Below are positions 1 to 10,556 of a DNA stretch of 64,000 bases, piece by piece. Source of the DNA: Labia minor (Eukaryota > Arthropoda > Insecta > Dermaptera > Spongiphoridae). The notes below the pieces were generated by a model, which saw only the letters and a list, made by a program, of their open reading frames with translations, ran no database searches and was not told the DNA's origin. How positions within the stretch are numbered: position 1 is the stretch's first letter; every line of letters begins with the position of its first letter. The DNA lies in the NCBI GenBank assembly GCA_963082975.1, contig OY720350.1, forward strand, positions 7,211,488 through 7,275,487. Reading direction: 5' to 3'. Position numbers and translations under genes: made by a program.

Positions 1-724
1 CCCCTGAACTAATGACAAGTACTAAGCCCGTGTAAACTAGGCTTAAGAGAAACTAATGTGTGAATTAGTGAAATTCCAAAAGAATATAAAACACATGTTC
101 ATCTGTGAATTGATGAATAATTATTACCTCTGTCTCTGAGAATGGCTTTTTTAAAATCATTTTCGGCCATTTTTTACTAAAATTTAATTAATTGCCTTTA
201 TTCCGAATTGTCAAAATTTAAGCCACTTTCGCTTAGCAACGGATTCATTAATTCTAATCAGGATTGATATATTTATTGTTTGCGTTCATGGTTGTAGAAC
301 CAATTATTTCATTGGCTTTATCTTGATTTGAATAGAATCATGATGAAATTAAATAATTATATGAAAAACTATAAAATTTAACATATTCTTTGGTTTGTCT
401 AAAAAAGAAAATAAATAAATATATAAAATAAAAATAAAAAAATAAACAACAGTTTATTTTAGTAATGGAGAGAAATTTTAATAAACATTGAACAAAACAA
501 AAATATTTTGTAATTAAATCACATGTATTGTCACTATGACAACAGACAGAAAATTGGAAAAAGAAAAATTATTCATATTCTTTTATTTTGATTTGCTGAT
601 TTATAGAGTGTTAATAAAACAGAAACAATATGGTTATAGTTATGAATTTATTTCTTTTAAATACTTATTCTGCAACTTTTTTTTTTGGAAATTTTATTTT
701 CAAGTTGTTTTAAATATTGTATCG

Positions 725-1060
725 GACAGATGACGCCCTGCATTAGCAATGCACGGATTTGCTGCTTGATTCTTAAACCTTGACAGACTCTTTCCAACAT
801 AGCAACCGGTATGTTGGCCACTACTTGACGAATATTGTTTTTAAGTTCAGCAAGGATCCTTGGACTAGATCGGAAAATCGGGCGAACACGTTAGTCATTG
901 AATATCACTTCTCAAAGGGATCAATCGCCCAGGAAAATGTTTTCAAGAAATTCTCATTGCAGGAACCGTGGCCCCATCCTGCTGGCACCAGATATCGCTT
1001 AAATCTCTTTCAATAAGTTTTAGGAGAAAAAGTTTTGAAACGCTGTTGCCTTTTCTAAAG
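725..1060 (-). pseudogene. mariner-type transposase remnant (rosa-like)
   Basis: On the minus strand, reading across frameshifts and stops, one sees ERDLSDIWCQQDGATVPA, then FPGRLIPLRSDIQ, then LAELKNNIRQVVANIPVAML. These match in order the second catalytic aspartate block (QQDGAT) and the C-terminal helix region of Tc1/mariner transposases of the kind found in the copy at 9833-10921. The third-aspartate block is lost or scrambled and several stops are present. It is a dead fragment inside the 3.2 kb inverted-repeat unit. Whether it belonged to that unit or is a separate older insertion cannot be told. Confidence 0.6.
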
Positions 1061-1159
1061 ACTAACGGTTAAAAACTTCCCGAAGATACCCTCGAGGCCA
1101 AGCCACGCCTAATGATGGCCAATTAAAATTAGCGTTGTTAAGTTGCCCTATCCTGTATA

Positions 1160-1270
1160 TACAGTGGACCTCGTGTTCGTTTCGAAATGAATTAAACTCG
1201 AAACCCGAAATGCTCGTCAATCGAATCAAGTTTTCCGTTAATTAATTCGTTCCGGACTTACTATGAACAA
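1160..1270. repeat. possible pogo/Tigger-like terminus
   Basis: TA followed by CAGTGGACCTCGTGTTCG resembles the termini of pogo/Tigger elements. No matching opposite end was found, so this is a tentative solo end. Confidence 0.25.
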
Positions 1271-1689
1271 CAAATTCTATTCAATAATAAACAATAATAT
1301 TCATTAATGCTTATAATAACGTCCATATATATTTATAAAAAAAAAACAACTTATTAAGACAAATGTTTATTCATCGAATTAATTTTACTTTTCTCGGTGA
1401 TATTGGTTAACAGCCTTTCTCTTAAAGAAATTAGTAATTGGTATCTGAATCTGAATTTGACGACTTTTGAAGTAAGGGAATGAAATGAGTCATTTTAATA
1501 TTGTTCAATAAATAAATAGCACTAATATATAGCTGCTGCTTATCAGGATGTTTTTTTTTACTTTCCCGCATACTTCGTATAAGGGAAGTATTGGAATCGT
1601 CAAAAATTTCGACTTCGAGATTTCGATAGATCTTGACGTTTTAGACCTCCCTGAGTCGAAAAATACCATTTTTCGAATTATGTCTGTGT

Positions 1690-1698
1690 GTGTGTATG

Positions 1699-1728
<30 letters not shown>
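1690..1728. repeat. (TG)n/(TATG)n microsatellite inside A1
   Basis: Alternating TG then about eight TATG units, at the position where DINE-1/HINE elements carry their variable microsatellite. Confidence 0.9.
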
Positions 1729-1729
<1 letters not shown>

Positions 1730-2023
1730 TGTCTGTAAGCAAATTTACTCAAAAACTAATCAAGCTAGGTCTTCGAAATTTGGTACACCGATATTATTCA
1801 CAGTTTGTAGATTTCTATCAAAATTTCGTCAAAATCGGTTAACCGGAAGTGGTACTTTACCTACACTGGTTGCGTTTACCTTTCAAGTAAAGTACCAGTT
1901 TGCTTCGAGATATTTGCTTCATATTTTGTATATAGATTTAAAAATATGAAAAAAATTGAGATACCAAATTTCATCATGATCTGACTACCGGAAGTGACAT
2001 TTTACCTATACAAGTAGCGTTTC

Positions 2024-2545
2024 TTTTTTACCGACCGACGATAGTAAGGGAGTTATTGTTTTCACACCAAATTTCACCTATGGATATTTTTAGGTACATA
2101 TCTCCACGAATCATGCATTTTCTTAACAGAAAAAATTATTTTTAGCATGATGTCTGTCCGTCCGTCCGTCCGTATAGATGTGTACAGCCTGAACGGCTCA
2201 ACGGATTTTGATGAAATTTGGTATATTTACTTAATACATCAGTAGGATGAATTGATCAACTTTTGGTGCAAATCCGGAAACCGGAAGTGCTAGTATTGCC
2301 GATCGAAGAGAGGAAGTGAAGGGTTATTTTCATATCAAATTTCACGTGAGGACATATCTCTACGTGTTATGCACTTTGTATTGGTTTTATCCTCGAGAAA
2401 AATCATCTTCATTAGTTTTTTCATAATTTAAAATTATATGACGTCACCCAGCACTTCATGACGTCACAGCCAGCCCTTATATAATATAAATAAAATAAAA
2501 TTAAAAATATTTATATTATATCCATATCTGTTTTTTTACATTTAA
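2024..2545 (+). mobile_element. HINE-like element, family B copy 1, nested in A1
   Basis: It begins TTTTTTACCGACCGACGATAG directly after the A-family sequence AAGTAGCGTT, which continues uninterrupted in copy A2 near 44800. It carries a (GTCC)n microsatellite (2156-2172), the conserved core, a second head-like block and the paired TGACGTCA motifs. The 3' subterminal repeat and hairpin are missing, so the copy is 3' truncated or fused. Confidence 0.7.
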
Positions 2546-3211
2546 AATATCAGTTAACCGGAAGTAGCACTTTATTCTATATATATATATATATATAAAT
2601 GTTACCAAATATCAAATTTCACACCAATAAACTAATACGAACTCGTTTTTTTCAATACCAAGTTTACACATTCTAAATATTCATTCACAACTCTTTATAC
2701 CTATTTATATGCGGGAAAGTCTAGGGGAGGACACTCCCGCTTATTTAAAATTGTTTGTCCACATTGAACTACAAATATGTTCTTTAATTTCTGATATTCT
2801 CAGTTTCTTTCTCTTCCAATTATCTTCTGCTCTCAACAGAAGCTCCCTTATGTTGCTCATTGTGTATTGTGCTGCTCATATACTAAATGATTCAGTTAAT
2901 CCATGCTGAGTTTTACCCCATGTTCTGCAACAAGTGCTTCAATGTTAGTTTCGTCTAGGCCTAGAGATTTTCATTGTGTGTAACAGGGATCTTTTCACTC
3001 TCACAAAGTTTCTTTCTAAAACCAACTCTGGCCACAATTTCTTTTAAACAAAAACCTTCCCAGGCCTACTACTTTCCAACCCAATTTTTCGGGTCCATTT
3101 ATATCATGTGAATTTTATAAATATTTTAAAACATATTTTTATATTAATTAAGTAAAAATAATAGTGATAAGCCTAGTTTACACGGGCTTAGTACTTGTCA
3201 TTAGTTCAGGG

Positions 3212-4317
3212 ATGGGCAAATACTTTTAAGCGCGGGTTTTTTGAACGCCCGCCGACCCGTTGGCTCTTATTTTGATTTTTCGTTTTCATTTTAATTTGAA
3301 GGAGAATTTATATTAAATTAAGGTAGCATTAAAATAACTTTTTTTATATTTTATATTTATAAATTCTAAATAATAAATAAATAAAGACAAAAAACAAAAA
3401 ATTAATATATTCCAAATTTGCTAAATAAAATTGTATTAATTATATATGTATTTTATAATTTCTAAGTATAGGTTACATTCTTTTATTCATTTTCTTCATA
3501 AATCAATCTAGATCAGATTTTTCATTTTGTTTTTTTTTCACTTTTTATAAATGTAACAAAAAAAGATAATTATTTTTTGCTAATAACCCCTTCTATAATT
3601 TTAATTAAAGGAAAAAAAAATTAAGAACATAGTGTGACTGTAAATGTGATTTTATCGGAAATGCTGTATTATCTGAGAGGACAGCTCATTAAAAAATATC
3701 TCCTTTCTATTTTTTTTCATTTTCTTGTCTTCTTCTTTCTCACTAGTGCCTTTGTTATTTAGACGGCTCGCTATATTTACTTTCTAATTAATAATAATAA
3801 AAGTCAAAGATAAGAAAATTGATTTTTTTTTATAAAATGAAATCATTATAAAAAACAACAACTCTTAGAGAGTAAAACAAATTGAATCTAAAATATATAT
3901 TGGTATATGTATAGGCATAATGTTAATGTAACTATAATTAATCTTGTTAATTTTTGTCTATCAAAAAAAAAAAAAAAAAAAAAAAAACAGTACAAATTGT
4001 AATTTTTTGAATTGTTAGAAGATTAATTAAATTATAAAAATAATATTAGTAAAATTATAAATTGTTTTTTAAAACAATTATTTTTAATGAGTAACTTCAT
4101 CTACAAATTATAAATAAAATAAAATAATAATGTATCCAAACTTTAAATCATAAATTAGTTTCATTAACTTTAAAAAAAATCATATTTTATGTTTTTCCCT
4201 TTTTTTTTTTTTTTAATTTTAACATAATATAAATAGTATTCCTAATGAGTTGAAAAATATGCATATAATTGAAAAAAAATTTTTATAATTTTTATTATTT
4301 TCTATTTAGCATTTTCA
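3212..4317. other. AT-rich DNA, no gene seen
   Basis: After a hAT-like terminus motif (3208-3220) and a short GC-richer stretch to about 3270, the rest is AT-rich with homopolymers, including a poly-A of about 24 at 3964-3987. No conserved coding segment recognised. Confidence 0.6.
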
Positions 4318-4415
4318 AGATCTAAATTATCTCTTGAAAATGGCGCCAAAATGGGTGCCGAAACGTCGAGAAAACAATCTCACACAAAAATACGTGATTA
4401 TCTCTGATAAACCTG

Positions 4416-4452
<37 letters not shown>
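4318..4452 (+). repeat. retroelement 3' end with decayed hammerhead-like fold, copy 1
   Basis: The segment ends in (AAT)n at about 4418-4452. It contains GGCGCC-AAAATG-GGTGCC, a six-pair stem with one G-U pair, followed by GAAACGTCGAG. That matches stem II and the GAAAC core of hammerhead ribozymes found in Penelope-like elements. The 5' core reads TTGAAAA rather than CTGANGA, so catalysis is unlikely. A second copy (34770-34860, minus) shares the fold and also ends in an A/T trinucleotide-like tail. The short open frame here is incidental. Confidence 0.45.
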
Positions 4453-4454
<2 letters not shown>

Positions 4455-4569
4455 TTTACGGAAATCTAAGCCAACATATCCTTTTGTTTTATAAAGATAT
4501 AATAGACAAACTTTTAATACAATTTAATGAACAGACTAACCATATACGTAAAATAAAAAATAAATAAAA

Positions 4570-5119
4570 AAAAAAAAAACTATTGCCTCCTAATATTTGC
4601 TTGATATTAAAATTAATCTCCAAATGATTGATGATTATATTTTATGTGAAATTTTATATGAATGAATAATTGTTTTTCTTTCATATTCATTTTAATGTAT
4701 GCCTACGTACACCCAAAACATTGAATTAGAATCTCTTCACTACTTCACAGAAGACCTATCAACATTTTCCTCCCCTCCTCCTCCTGTAATGCTATGCTCG
4801 GAAATGATACTGTCCTACTGGTGACTGACAATGACAAGAAAATATATATAGTAGGATCACTAAAATAAGTTTATATTCAAGTTTTGTTTTACAATAGAGA
4901 GTCATATATTCTCCTTATTATAAAGTAATAAAGCAGAGTGAAAATAGAAAATATCTTAACTTTGACCGGAACTTGAACTGAGAGAGAATAACAAAGATTA
5001 CTAACAAAAGTAAACAATTAGAAACTATTTTACATAAATACTATTTGAGTGACTGAGTGACAGAGAATAAATTGTTAATTTATAGCAGTCATCATATTAG
5101 ACATATTCCGAAGATCTTT
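4570..5119. other. AT-rich DNA with a slightly GC-richer patch
   Basis: About 4715-4840 is less AT-biased, with a CCTCC run. No splice-site pair or protein similarity seen. Confidence 0.5.
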
Positions 5120-5618
5120 TCAACGAACTTTTAGTTCGTTTATAAATACTATATGTCTATGTGTCTGTCGCGAAAAATTTTCCTTTTTTTAAAATTTGAT
5201 TTTGGATTCGAGTAGAGCTTAAAAAAGTGTAATTGTAAAGTGGTCTTGGTTTTTTAAAATTCGGTTGGGAACATGGTCAAATCGGCGGTCAAAGTTGAAA
5301 ATTTGCCATATTTTCAGCGCATAATTATAAATAAGGGATGTTTTCAGCGCATTATAATTAATATTCCATTATTATTTAAACATTTAATATTAAAATTTAT
5401 ATTTATATATTGTAATTATAAATCTTGAAAATATTTTCATCATTCTTATTTTGATTAAAATTACATTTTGATTCTGTAAATTAAATAATTTTATTTCATT
5501 AAAATAATAAATATTTTTTGCTCTCTACATTATTTATCTAATTCTCACAATATATAATTATCATATAAATTGGAATTATTTATGCAATTTTGTGATAAAT
5601 ATGAAAAAAGTTCGTTGA
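5120..5618 (+). mobile_element. MITE-like repeat, family G copy 1
   Basis: It begins TCAACGAACTTTTAGTTCG and ends AAGTTCGTTGA. A similar, shorter copy lies inverted at 6670-7077. Internal sequence is shared in inverted orientation, including a block with CGGTTGGGAACATGGTC. It contains an internal tandem duplication of TTTTCAGCGCAT (about 5313-5352). No coding capacity. Confidence 0.5.
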
Positions 5619-5934
5619 TAGTAATGCTTCCTAGCATTCCCAGATGTTTAGTTATGATTAAAATCTAACACAAAAATTCCACAAAAAAAAAAAATAAAAT
5701 AATTAGACTTAAAAACCTAATAAAAATGCTTAGTGATTCTATCGTTCGGTTCTAATCATAATTTATTTGTATGTAGTTTGATCTGTGATATCTTGTGTAA
5801 TAAATAAATCCAGTTTTTCAAATAATTATATAGAAATAGAAAAGGAAATATTGTAAATGAGTAACAGAAGGTATAAAACGTATGAAAAATATAGAAAAAT
5901 ATATAGTAGAGTTTATAATTTTTTAGGGTAGTTT

Positions 5935-6265
5935 TTAATTATCGAGTAGCGGGTGGACACTCACTCTCTATGAACCCGATAGAGAGGAAGATCCACTTCA
6001 GGGAAGCAACCCTGCTCACGTAAGCCACGACTTTTCCTCGCCTTTCATTGAGGAAGTCGCGTCCCAAACCCTAAACAATTCCCAAATCCCATCGATTCAA
6101 TATTAAAAATCCTTCATATATTCCTCCCCACCCCCCTACTCTGGCGTCAGACTCTTGCAACAAGTCGGCTGGAGGTTTTCTTTGAATTCGCATAACAGAT
6201 GGACGGGACCCTTGGAGGCTGTCTAAAAAAGTAGACCAGACCCCGTAAGGAAAAAGAAGAAGATA
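5935..6265 (+). repeat. GC-richer fragment, probably a non-LTR retrotransposon 3' tail
   Basis: A 330-bp block much less AT-rich than its surroundings, ending CCCCGTAAGGAAAAAGAAG and an AAG-rich tail, as at the 3' end of many insect LINEs. No intact reverse transcriptase frame. It sits between the arms of the 5120-7077 inverted repeat. A degenerate gene fragment is the alternative. Confidence 0.35.
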
Positions 6266-6640
6266 TAAAATATAATTATTTATTTTGTTAAAATTTATAT
6301 TTATTTGTTCAAATGAATGAAATACCAGAATATGAAATGCAATCGATTATGATCATGGGCTGGTGACCCTTCACAAACGACTTCAAATCCTGAAAACAAA
6401 GTAATCGAGGAAAAGTAAATAAAATTGACCAATAGAAAGAGAGAGAAATTGGTTACTAAGTTTTGATACATCCACCTTATACCCCTTACCTTGACCCTTC
6501 TGATTATCATTTATTTTGGTTGAATATTATTTTTATTATATTTATTTTATTTTAATGAATTTTAAATTTGTAAATAAATCTAAAAAAATTTAAATAAATA
6601 TAATATGAATTGATTAAATATTTTTATTCACAAAATAAAA
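6266..6640. other. AT-rich DNA, nothing recognised
   Basis: The short minus-strand open frame here has no recognisable features. Confidence 0.5.
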
Positions 6641-6669
6641 ACATCTGAGAATGCTAGGAAGCATTACTA

Positions 6670-7077
6670 TCAACGAACTTTTATTTATATGTTAAAAGTT
6701 GGACTTAAATACATGATTACTAATAATGTAGATATCAGCGATGGATTATTTAATGGAGCAGTCTGTGTACTTGAATTTAATTTTTCCAATGTTCTCGGCC
6801 ATTTTTTAATATTTACACAATAATGTCTAAACATTTTTTCTTTACAATTTTACATTATAATAACACTAATTACAGTAGTTATAATATATGGGAAATTTTC
6901 AACTTTGACCGCCGTTTTGACTATGTTCCCAACCGAATTTTAAAAAAACCAAGACCACTTTACAATTACACTTTTTTAAGCTGTACTCGAATCCAAAATC
7001 AAAATTTAAAAAAATCGAAAATTTTTGGCGAAAGACACACAAACATAGATTTTATAAACGAACTAAAAGTTGGTTGA
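6670..7077 (-). mobile_element. MITE-like repeat, family G copy 2
   Basis: Inverted relative to the copy at 5120-5618, with the same TCAACGAACTTTTA end at 6670 and AAAAGTTGGTTGA at 7077. The adjoining single-copy-looking 30 bp (5619-5648 and 6641-6669) is inverted as well, so the palindrome extends past the element ends. Confidence 0.5.
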
Positions 7078-7339
7078 TAACGAATATTAGTTTTAAACAT
7101 TTATTATTTACATATAAGCCATACTTAAAAAGTTTTTTAACAAAAAAATTAAAAAAAAAAAAAAAGTTAAATTGAACAAATCATGATCTACGTAGTTTTT
7201 CTTTGTTTTTTATAAAAAAAAAACAAAAAAACCAAAATAAAATAAAAACTACTAATTGTCTCTTTTTATTGAATTTTATCTAATAAAAAGAATCAAGTTA
7301 GCAATTGAGTTGATTGTGGTCCTAAAGTAAGCAACAGTC

Positions 7340-7870
7340 ATGTCAAGACGTCGCTTGGGTTGGCGCCAGTTACCCTCTTTTCTTAAACTTATTGGGTCCA
7401 TTGGCATTCAGGGAGTGAGGACTAACGGAGGGGGAGGGGGAGACCAGAGGGTTAGGGTCCATCGGAGGGGGTGTTCTGTTCATTCCTAGCCTGCGGGCAT
7501 GCGCGTGTCCCAATTTGGGGTAGAAGGGCGTAACTATTCTGGTGTGAGTCGTGCATGTGCGAGTCGATAAAGGATCTCTCCCCGGACATCTCCAGTTTCT
7601 TCAAGAACTGTCAAATTTACAGTCAACTGTCAAACGGCAGGTGACATTGGCCAGCATGCGCACCACTGGTCAGGCGCCAAACAGTCCTGCAATTCCCGAT
7701 GGTGCCGGGACACCTGCATTCAAGGTGGGTATACAAGCAACCACGTGGTTCCCCGGAGCCAACTTCTCGGTCCCTGGCGCTTGCACCAATTCCAATAACC
7801 CCACCTTTCAATTTTCCACCACCACAACTACCACCACCACCACCACCACCACCACCATCACCCTTCCTGT
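7340..7870 (+). promoter_or_regulatory. GC-rich island, candidate promoter or first exon
   Basis: A block of roughly 50% GC in AT-rich DNA. It contains two GCATGCGC motifs (about 7497 and 7653), as bound by NRF-1/erect-wing type factors, clustered G runs (7427-7475), and a possible splice donor AAG|GTGGGT near 7723. An open frame runs through it with a methionine at about 7656 and Thr codons from a (CCA)n repeat, but codons alone do not prove coding. A CpG-like promoter with a short 5' exon is the best reading. Confidence 0.35.
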
Positions 7871-7915
7871 ACTCACTTCATGTCATTATTATTATTATTA
7901 TTATTATTATTAATA
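7819..7915. repeat. (CCA)n and (ATT)n microsatellites
   Basis: CCA/CAC repeats at 7819-7859 and ATT repeats at about 7885-7912. Confidence 0.9.
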
Positions 7916-8332
7916 AAATATCTCTTATTATCTTAATGAACATTCTATTATTTATTAATGAAAATAAACAAACTTTTATTGATTCTATTATTTTATTTTT
8001 TTATAAATTATGATAAAAATAAAACCAAAAAAAGAAAAGAGAAATCAAATCAAATTAAATTAAACATAAACTATTTTAGTAATAATAAAATAAAATGATT
8101 GTTTAAGAAGTTACTTTGTTAACAACAATGATTTATGTTTAAATGAAGAAGGCGGGAAATTATGTTTTTGTTGTTTTTTTTTTCTTTCTTTTTAAAATAA
8201 TATTTTATCTAAAATTATTAGATAAATCTATTTTAATAAGATTAATCTTATTTTTTAAATGTTTTGTATAAATATCTTCCTATAAATTACTTGAGACTTA
8301 AGATTTTCAAAATTATTTATTTATTTATTAAT

Positions 8333-8976
8333 TTTTTACCGATCGACGATAGTAAGGGAGGTATTGTTTTCACACCAAATTTCACATGTGGAGATTTTTA
8401 CATATCTCCACGAATCATGCATTTTCTTAACAGAAAAATGTATTTTTAGCATGATGTCTTTCCGTCCGTCCGTCCGTCCGTATAGATGTGTACAGCCTGA
8501 ACGGCTCAACCGATTTTGATGAAATTTGGTATATTTACTTAATACATCAGTGGGATGAATTGATCAACTTTTAGTGCAAATCCCGAAACCGGAAGTGGTA
8601 GTATTAGCGATCGACGATAGGAAGGGAAGGCTTATTTTCACACCAAATTTCACATGAGGAGATTTTTTCATATATCACCACGAATCATGCACTTTTTATT
8701 GGTTTTATCTTCGGGAAAATCATATTTATTAGATTTTTCTTGATTTAAAATTATATCACGTCATCCAGCCATTCATGACGTCACAGCCTGGTCTTACATA
8801 TATATTATAAATAAAATAAAATTAAAAATGTTTATATTTATTATTTATGTATCCATATCTGTTTTTTATTACATTAATAGATATATTAAAATTATTTGAA
8901 ATTGTTTCTGTAGCTGCTAATTAATTTACTTCAAACCGTCGGTCGGTTCGGACCTGGCCACAGGTCAACTTATTTT
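8333..8976 (+). mobile_element. HINE-like element, family B copy 2, near full length
   Basis: The 5' end is TTTTTTACCGATCGACG and the (GTCC)n microsatellite is at 8461-8480. The core has GATGAAATTTGGTATA and ACCGGAAGTGGTAG, followed by a second copy of the 5' head (from about 8610) and the paired CRE-like motifs (8757-8790). The 3' end has CGTCGGTCGGT complementary to the 5' subterminal repeat, then the hairpin GACCTG-GCCA-CAGGTC and the terminus CAACTTATTTT. It is the best reference copy of family B in the window, with no protein coded. Confidence 0.75.
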
Positions 8977-9830
8977 TATTTTTATTTTGAAATTTATAGA
9001 TTAAACTTTTTCATGACGTTAAAACAATAATCTTTGTATCTAGATTTTATTAATAAACACTCTTATGAAATATGTCATATTATTATATAGGAATATATAT
9101 TATTAAAAAAAGTATTATTGTATCATATATAAGTATCTATTATCTATTTAAAAGATTAGTAAATATTAAAATATCAGGAAAGCTCACTCTTGTCAATTAT
9201 TTAATTTTAAATAAATAAATAAGACAAGGAATAGTAAAAATTTACACAAAATCTTCATATTTTGTTTTTGTACTTTAATCTTAAGTTAAAATTCTTAAAA
9301 TTGTTTTTACATTAACCAATCACAGATTATAAAATTTACTTTTTGCTTGTGCAAGTTAATTTAAGTTAATTTAATTTATAATTATTAAAAGATTATCGGT
9401 AGTAATGCATATCAACATCGAGACAAATTAATTAATATACGATATAATATAAATAAAAATATTATTGTATAGTTGTTTGAACTCAGGTTAAAATTGTGTG
9501 AAATAATATACATAAATATAAATCAAATCATTCTTATATACACTTATAATTATTATCAAAAAATTGATATACAAATTCATTCAATAAAAAATTGTTTGCA
9601 AAAAGTTTATATCCACTAAAATAAATTGCCAATTCTGACAATAATTATAAAACTTTATTTCAAATTTATTGCTAAAAAAAAAAAAAAAAATAATCCGTGT
9701 TTACCAAACTCACAATTCAATTTTCCCAATTGGAATGTAGAGAGAAATATTTTCTTCTATGAATTATTATATAATATAATATTATTATCTATATCTAAAT
9801 AACTTATTTTCTTTATGAAAGATTTAAATA
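8977..9830. other. AT-rich DNA, no gene seen
   Basis: Very AT-rich, homopolymers only. No repeats shared with other parts of the window were noticed. Confidence 0.5.
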
Positions 9831-9980
9831 TACAGGGTTTTTTTTTAAAATGCAATAAAACTAAAACGGTTGGATGAATTTTCAAATTTATTTTTTCATA
9901 GAGAAGTATAGACCTTCCGATTATTTATAAAATACTATTTCATTCAAATGGCTGCTTCGGCTGGCCTTTCAGTACGCCAT

Positions 9981-10556
9981 TGAAGGTGACGCCGATTTTG
10001 GCCAAAAAATCATCTTTTCGGATGAGGCGCATTTTCATATTGGCGGATATGTCAACAAACAAAATTGCCGCATCTGGGGGACGGAAAACCCACACGTTAT
10101 CATGGACAAGACAATGCATCCTCAGAGAGTGACGGTTTGGTGCGGATTTTGGTCTGGCGGTATCATTGGGCCATTTTTCTTTGAAAATGAGGCAGGAGCC
10201 GCCGTTACGGTTAATGGCGACCGCTATCGCGCCATGATTTCTGATTGGTTGTTCCCGAAACTTGAAGAGGGAGACTTGGACAACATTTGGTGCCAACAAG
10301 ACGCCGCTCCGTGTAACACAGCTTAACTTACAATCGATCTTTTTCGCACTGACTTCGGCGACCGAATTATCAGCAGAAATTCTGCTGTCGTTTGGTCGCC
10401 TCGGAGCTGCAATTTGACACCGTTAGACTATTATTTGTGGGGAGCCGTCAAAGACAAATGTTATGCAGACAAACCTGAGACAATTCAAGCCATAGCTAAA
10501 ATAGAGCCGTATACTATCACAAATGTACTCAAAAATTGGACCGACCGTATGGCGTA
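9981..10556 (+). pseudogene. DD41D mariner transposase, catalytic core only
   Basis: The frame gives FSDEAHFH (first Asp, codon 10021), WCQQDAAPCN (second Asp, codon 10300) and LTPLDYYLWG (third Asp, codon 10426). Spacing is 92 residues between the first two and 41 between the last two, which defines the DD41D (rosa) group of Tc1/mariner. A TAA at 10324-10326 breaks the frame between Asp2 and Asp3. The N-terminal DNA-binding half is absent. The frame runs to NWTDRMA, where the 213-bp filler enters. Dead, but only lightly decayed. Confidence 0.8.

Larger units (their letters stand above)
1559..2746 (+). mobile_element. HINE-like element, family A copy 1 (A1)
   Basis: The 5' end, TACTTTCCCGCATA, follows a T run. 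A (TATG)n microsatellite lies at about 1690-1728 and a core with GAAATTTGGTACA and ACCGGAAGTGGTA at 1778-1855. The 3' end has the complementary subterminal repeat TATGCGGGAAAGT (about 2709-2721), a stem-loop GGGAG-GACA-CTCCC and the terminus CGCTTATTT. Subterminal inverted repeats, an internal microsatellite and a terminal hairpin are the hallmarks of Helentron-associated elements (HINE, DINE-1). A second copy lies at 44643-45266 on the other strand. This copy is lengthened by an inserted family B element. No coding capacity. Confidence 0.7.
2..3211. mobile_element. 3.2 kb unit with perfect 44-bp terminal inverted repeats
   Basis: Bases 2-45 and 3168-3211 are exact reverse complements (44/44), starting CCCTGAACTAATGACAAG and ending in the matching GTTCAGGG; similarity stops sharply inside both. 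This looks like a DNA transposon or a large inverted duplication. The interior has no intact transposase: only a dead mariner-type fragment (about 725-1060, minus) and a nested pair of HINE elements (1559-2746). The left edge falls on the window start, so a target duplication cannot be tested. The right end runs into CAGGGATGGGCAA, which resembles a hAT terminus. Superfamily not assigned. Confidence 0.55.

Noticed and set aside
536..733. 65-codon open frame
   Set aside because: AT-rich, Phe/Tyr-rich low-complexity translation with no motif; expected by chance.
780..1016. 78-codon plus-strand frame
   Set aside because: It is the shadow of the minus-strand transposase remnant at 725-1060, which gives recognisable mariner blocks.
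1548..1949. 133-codon frame
   Set aside because: Lies over a HINE element; the Tyr-Val-Cys repeats come from the TATG microsatellite.
3208..3270. Complete hAT element starting CAGGGATGGGCAA
   Set aside because: Only one end-like sequence is visible; no matching opposite terminus was found.
7551..7913. 120-codon frame with poly-Thr and poly-Tyr
   Set aside because: Begins with GTG, and the homopolymers come from CCA and ATT microsatellites; not convincing as a gene, so treated as a GC-rich island.
9940..10326. Overlapping opposing frames in the mariner
   Set aside because: The minus-strand frame is the complement of the real transposase core.
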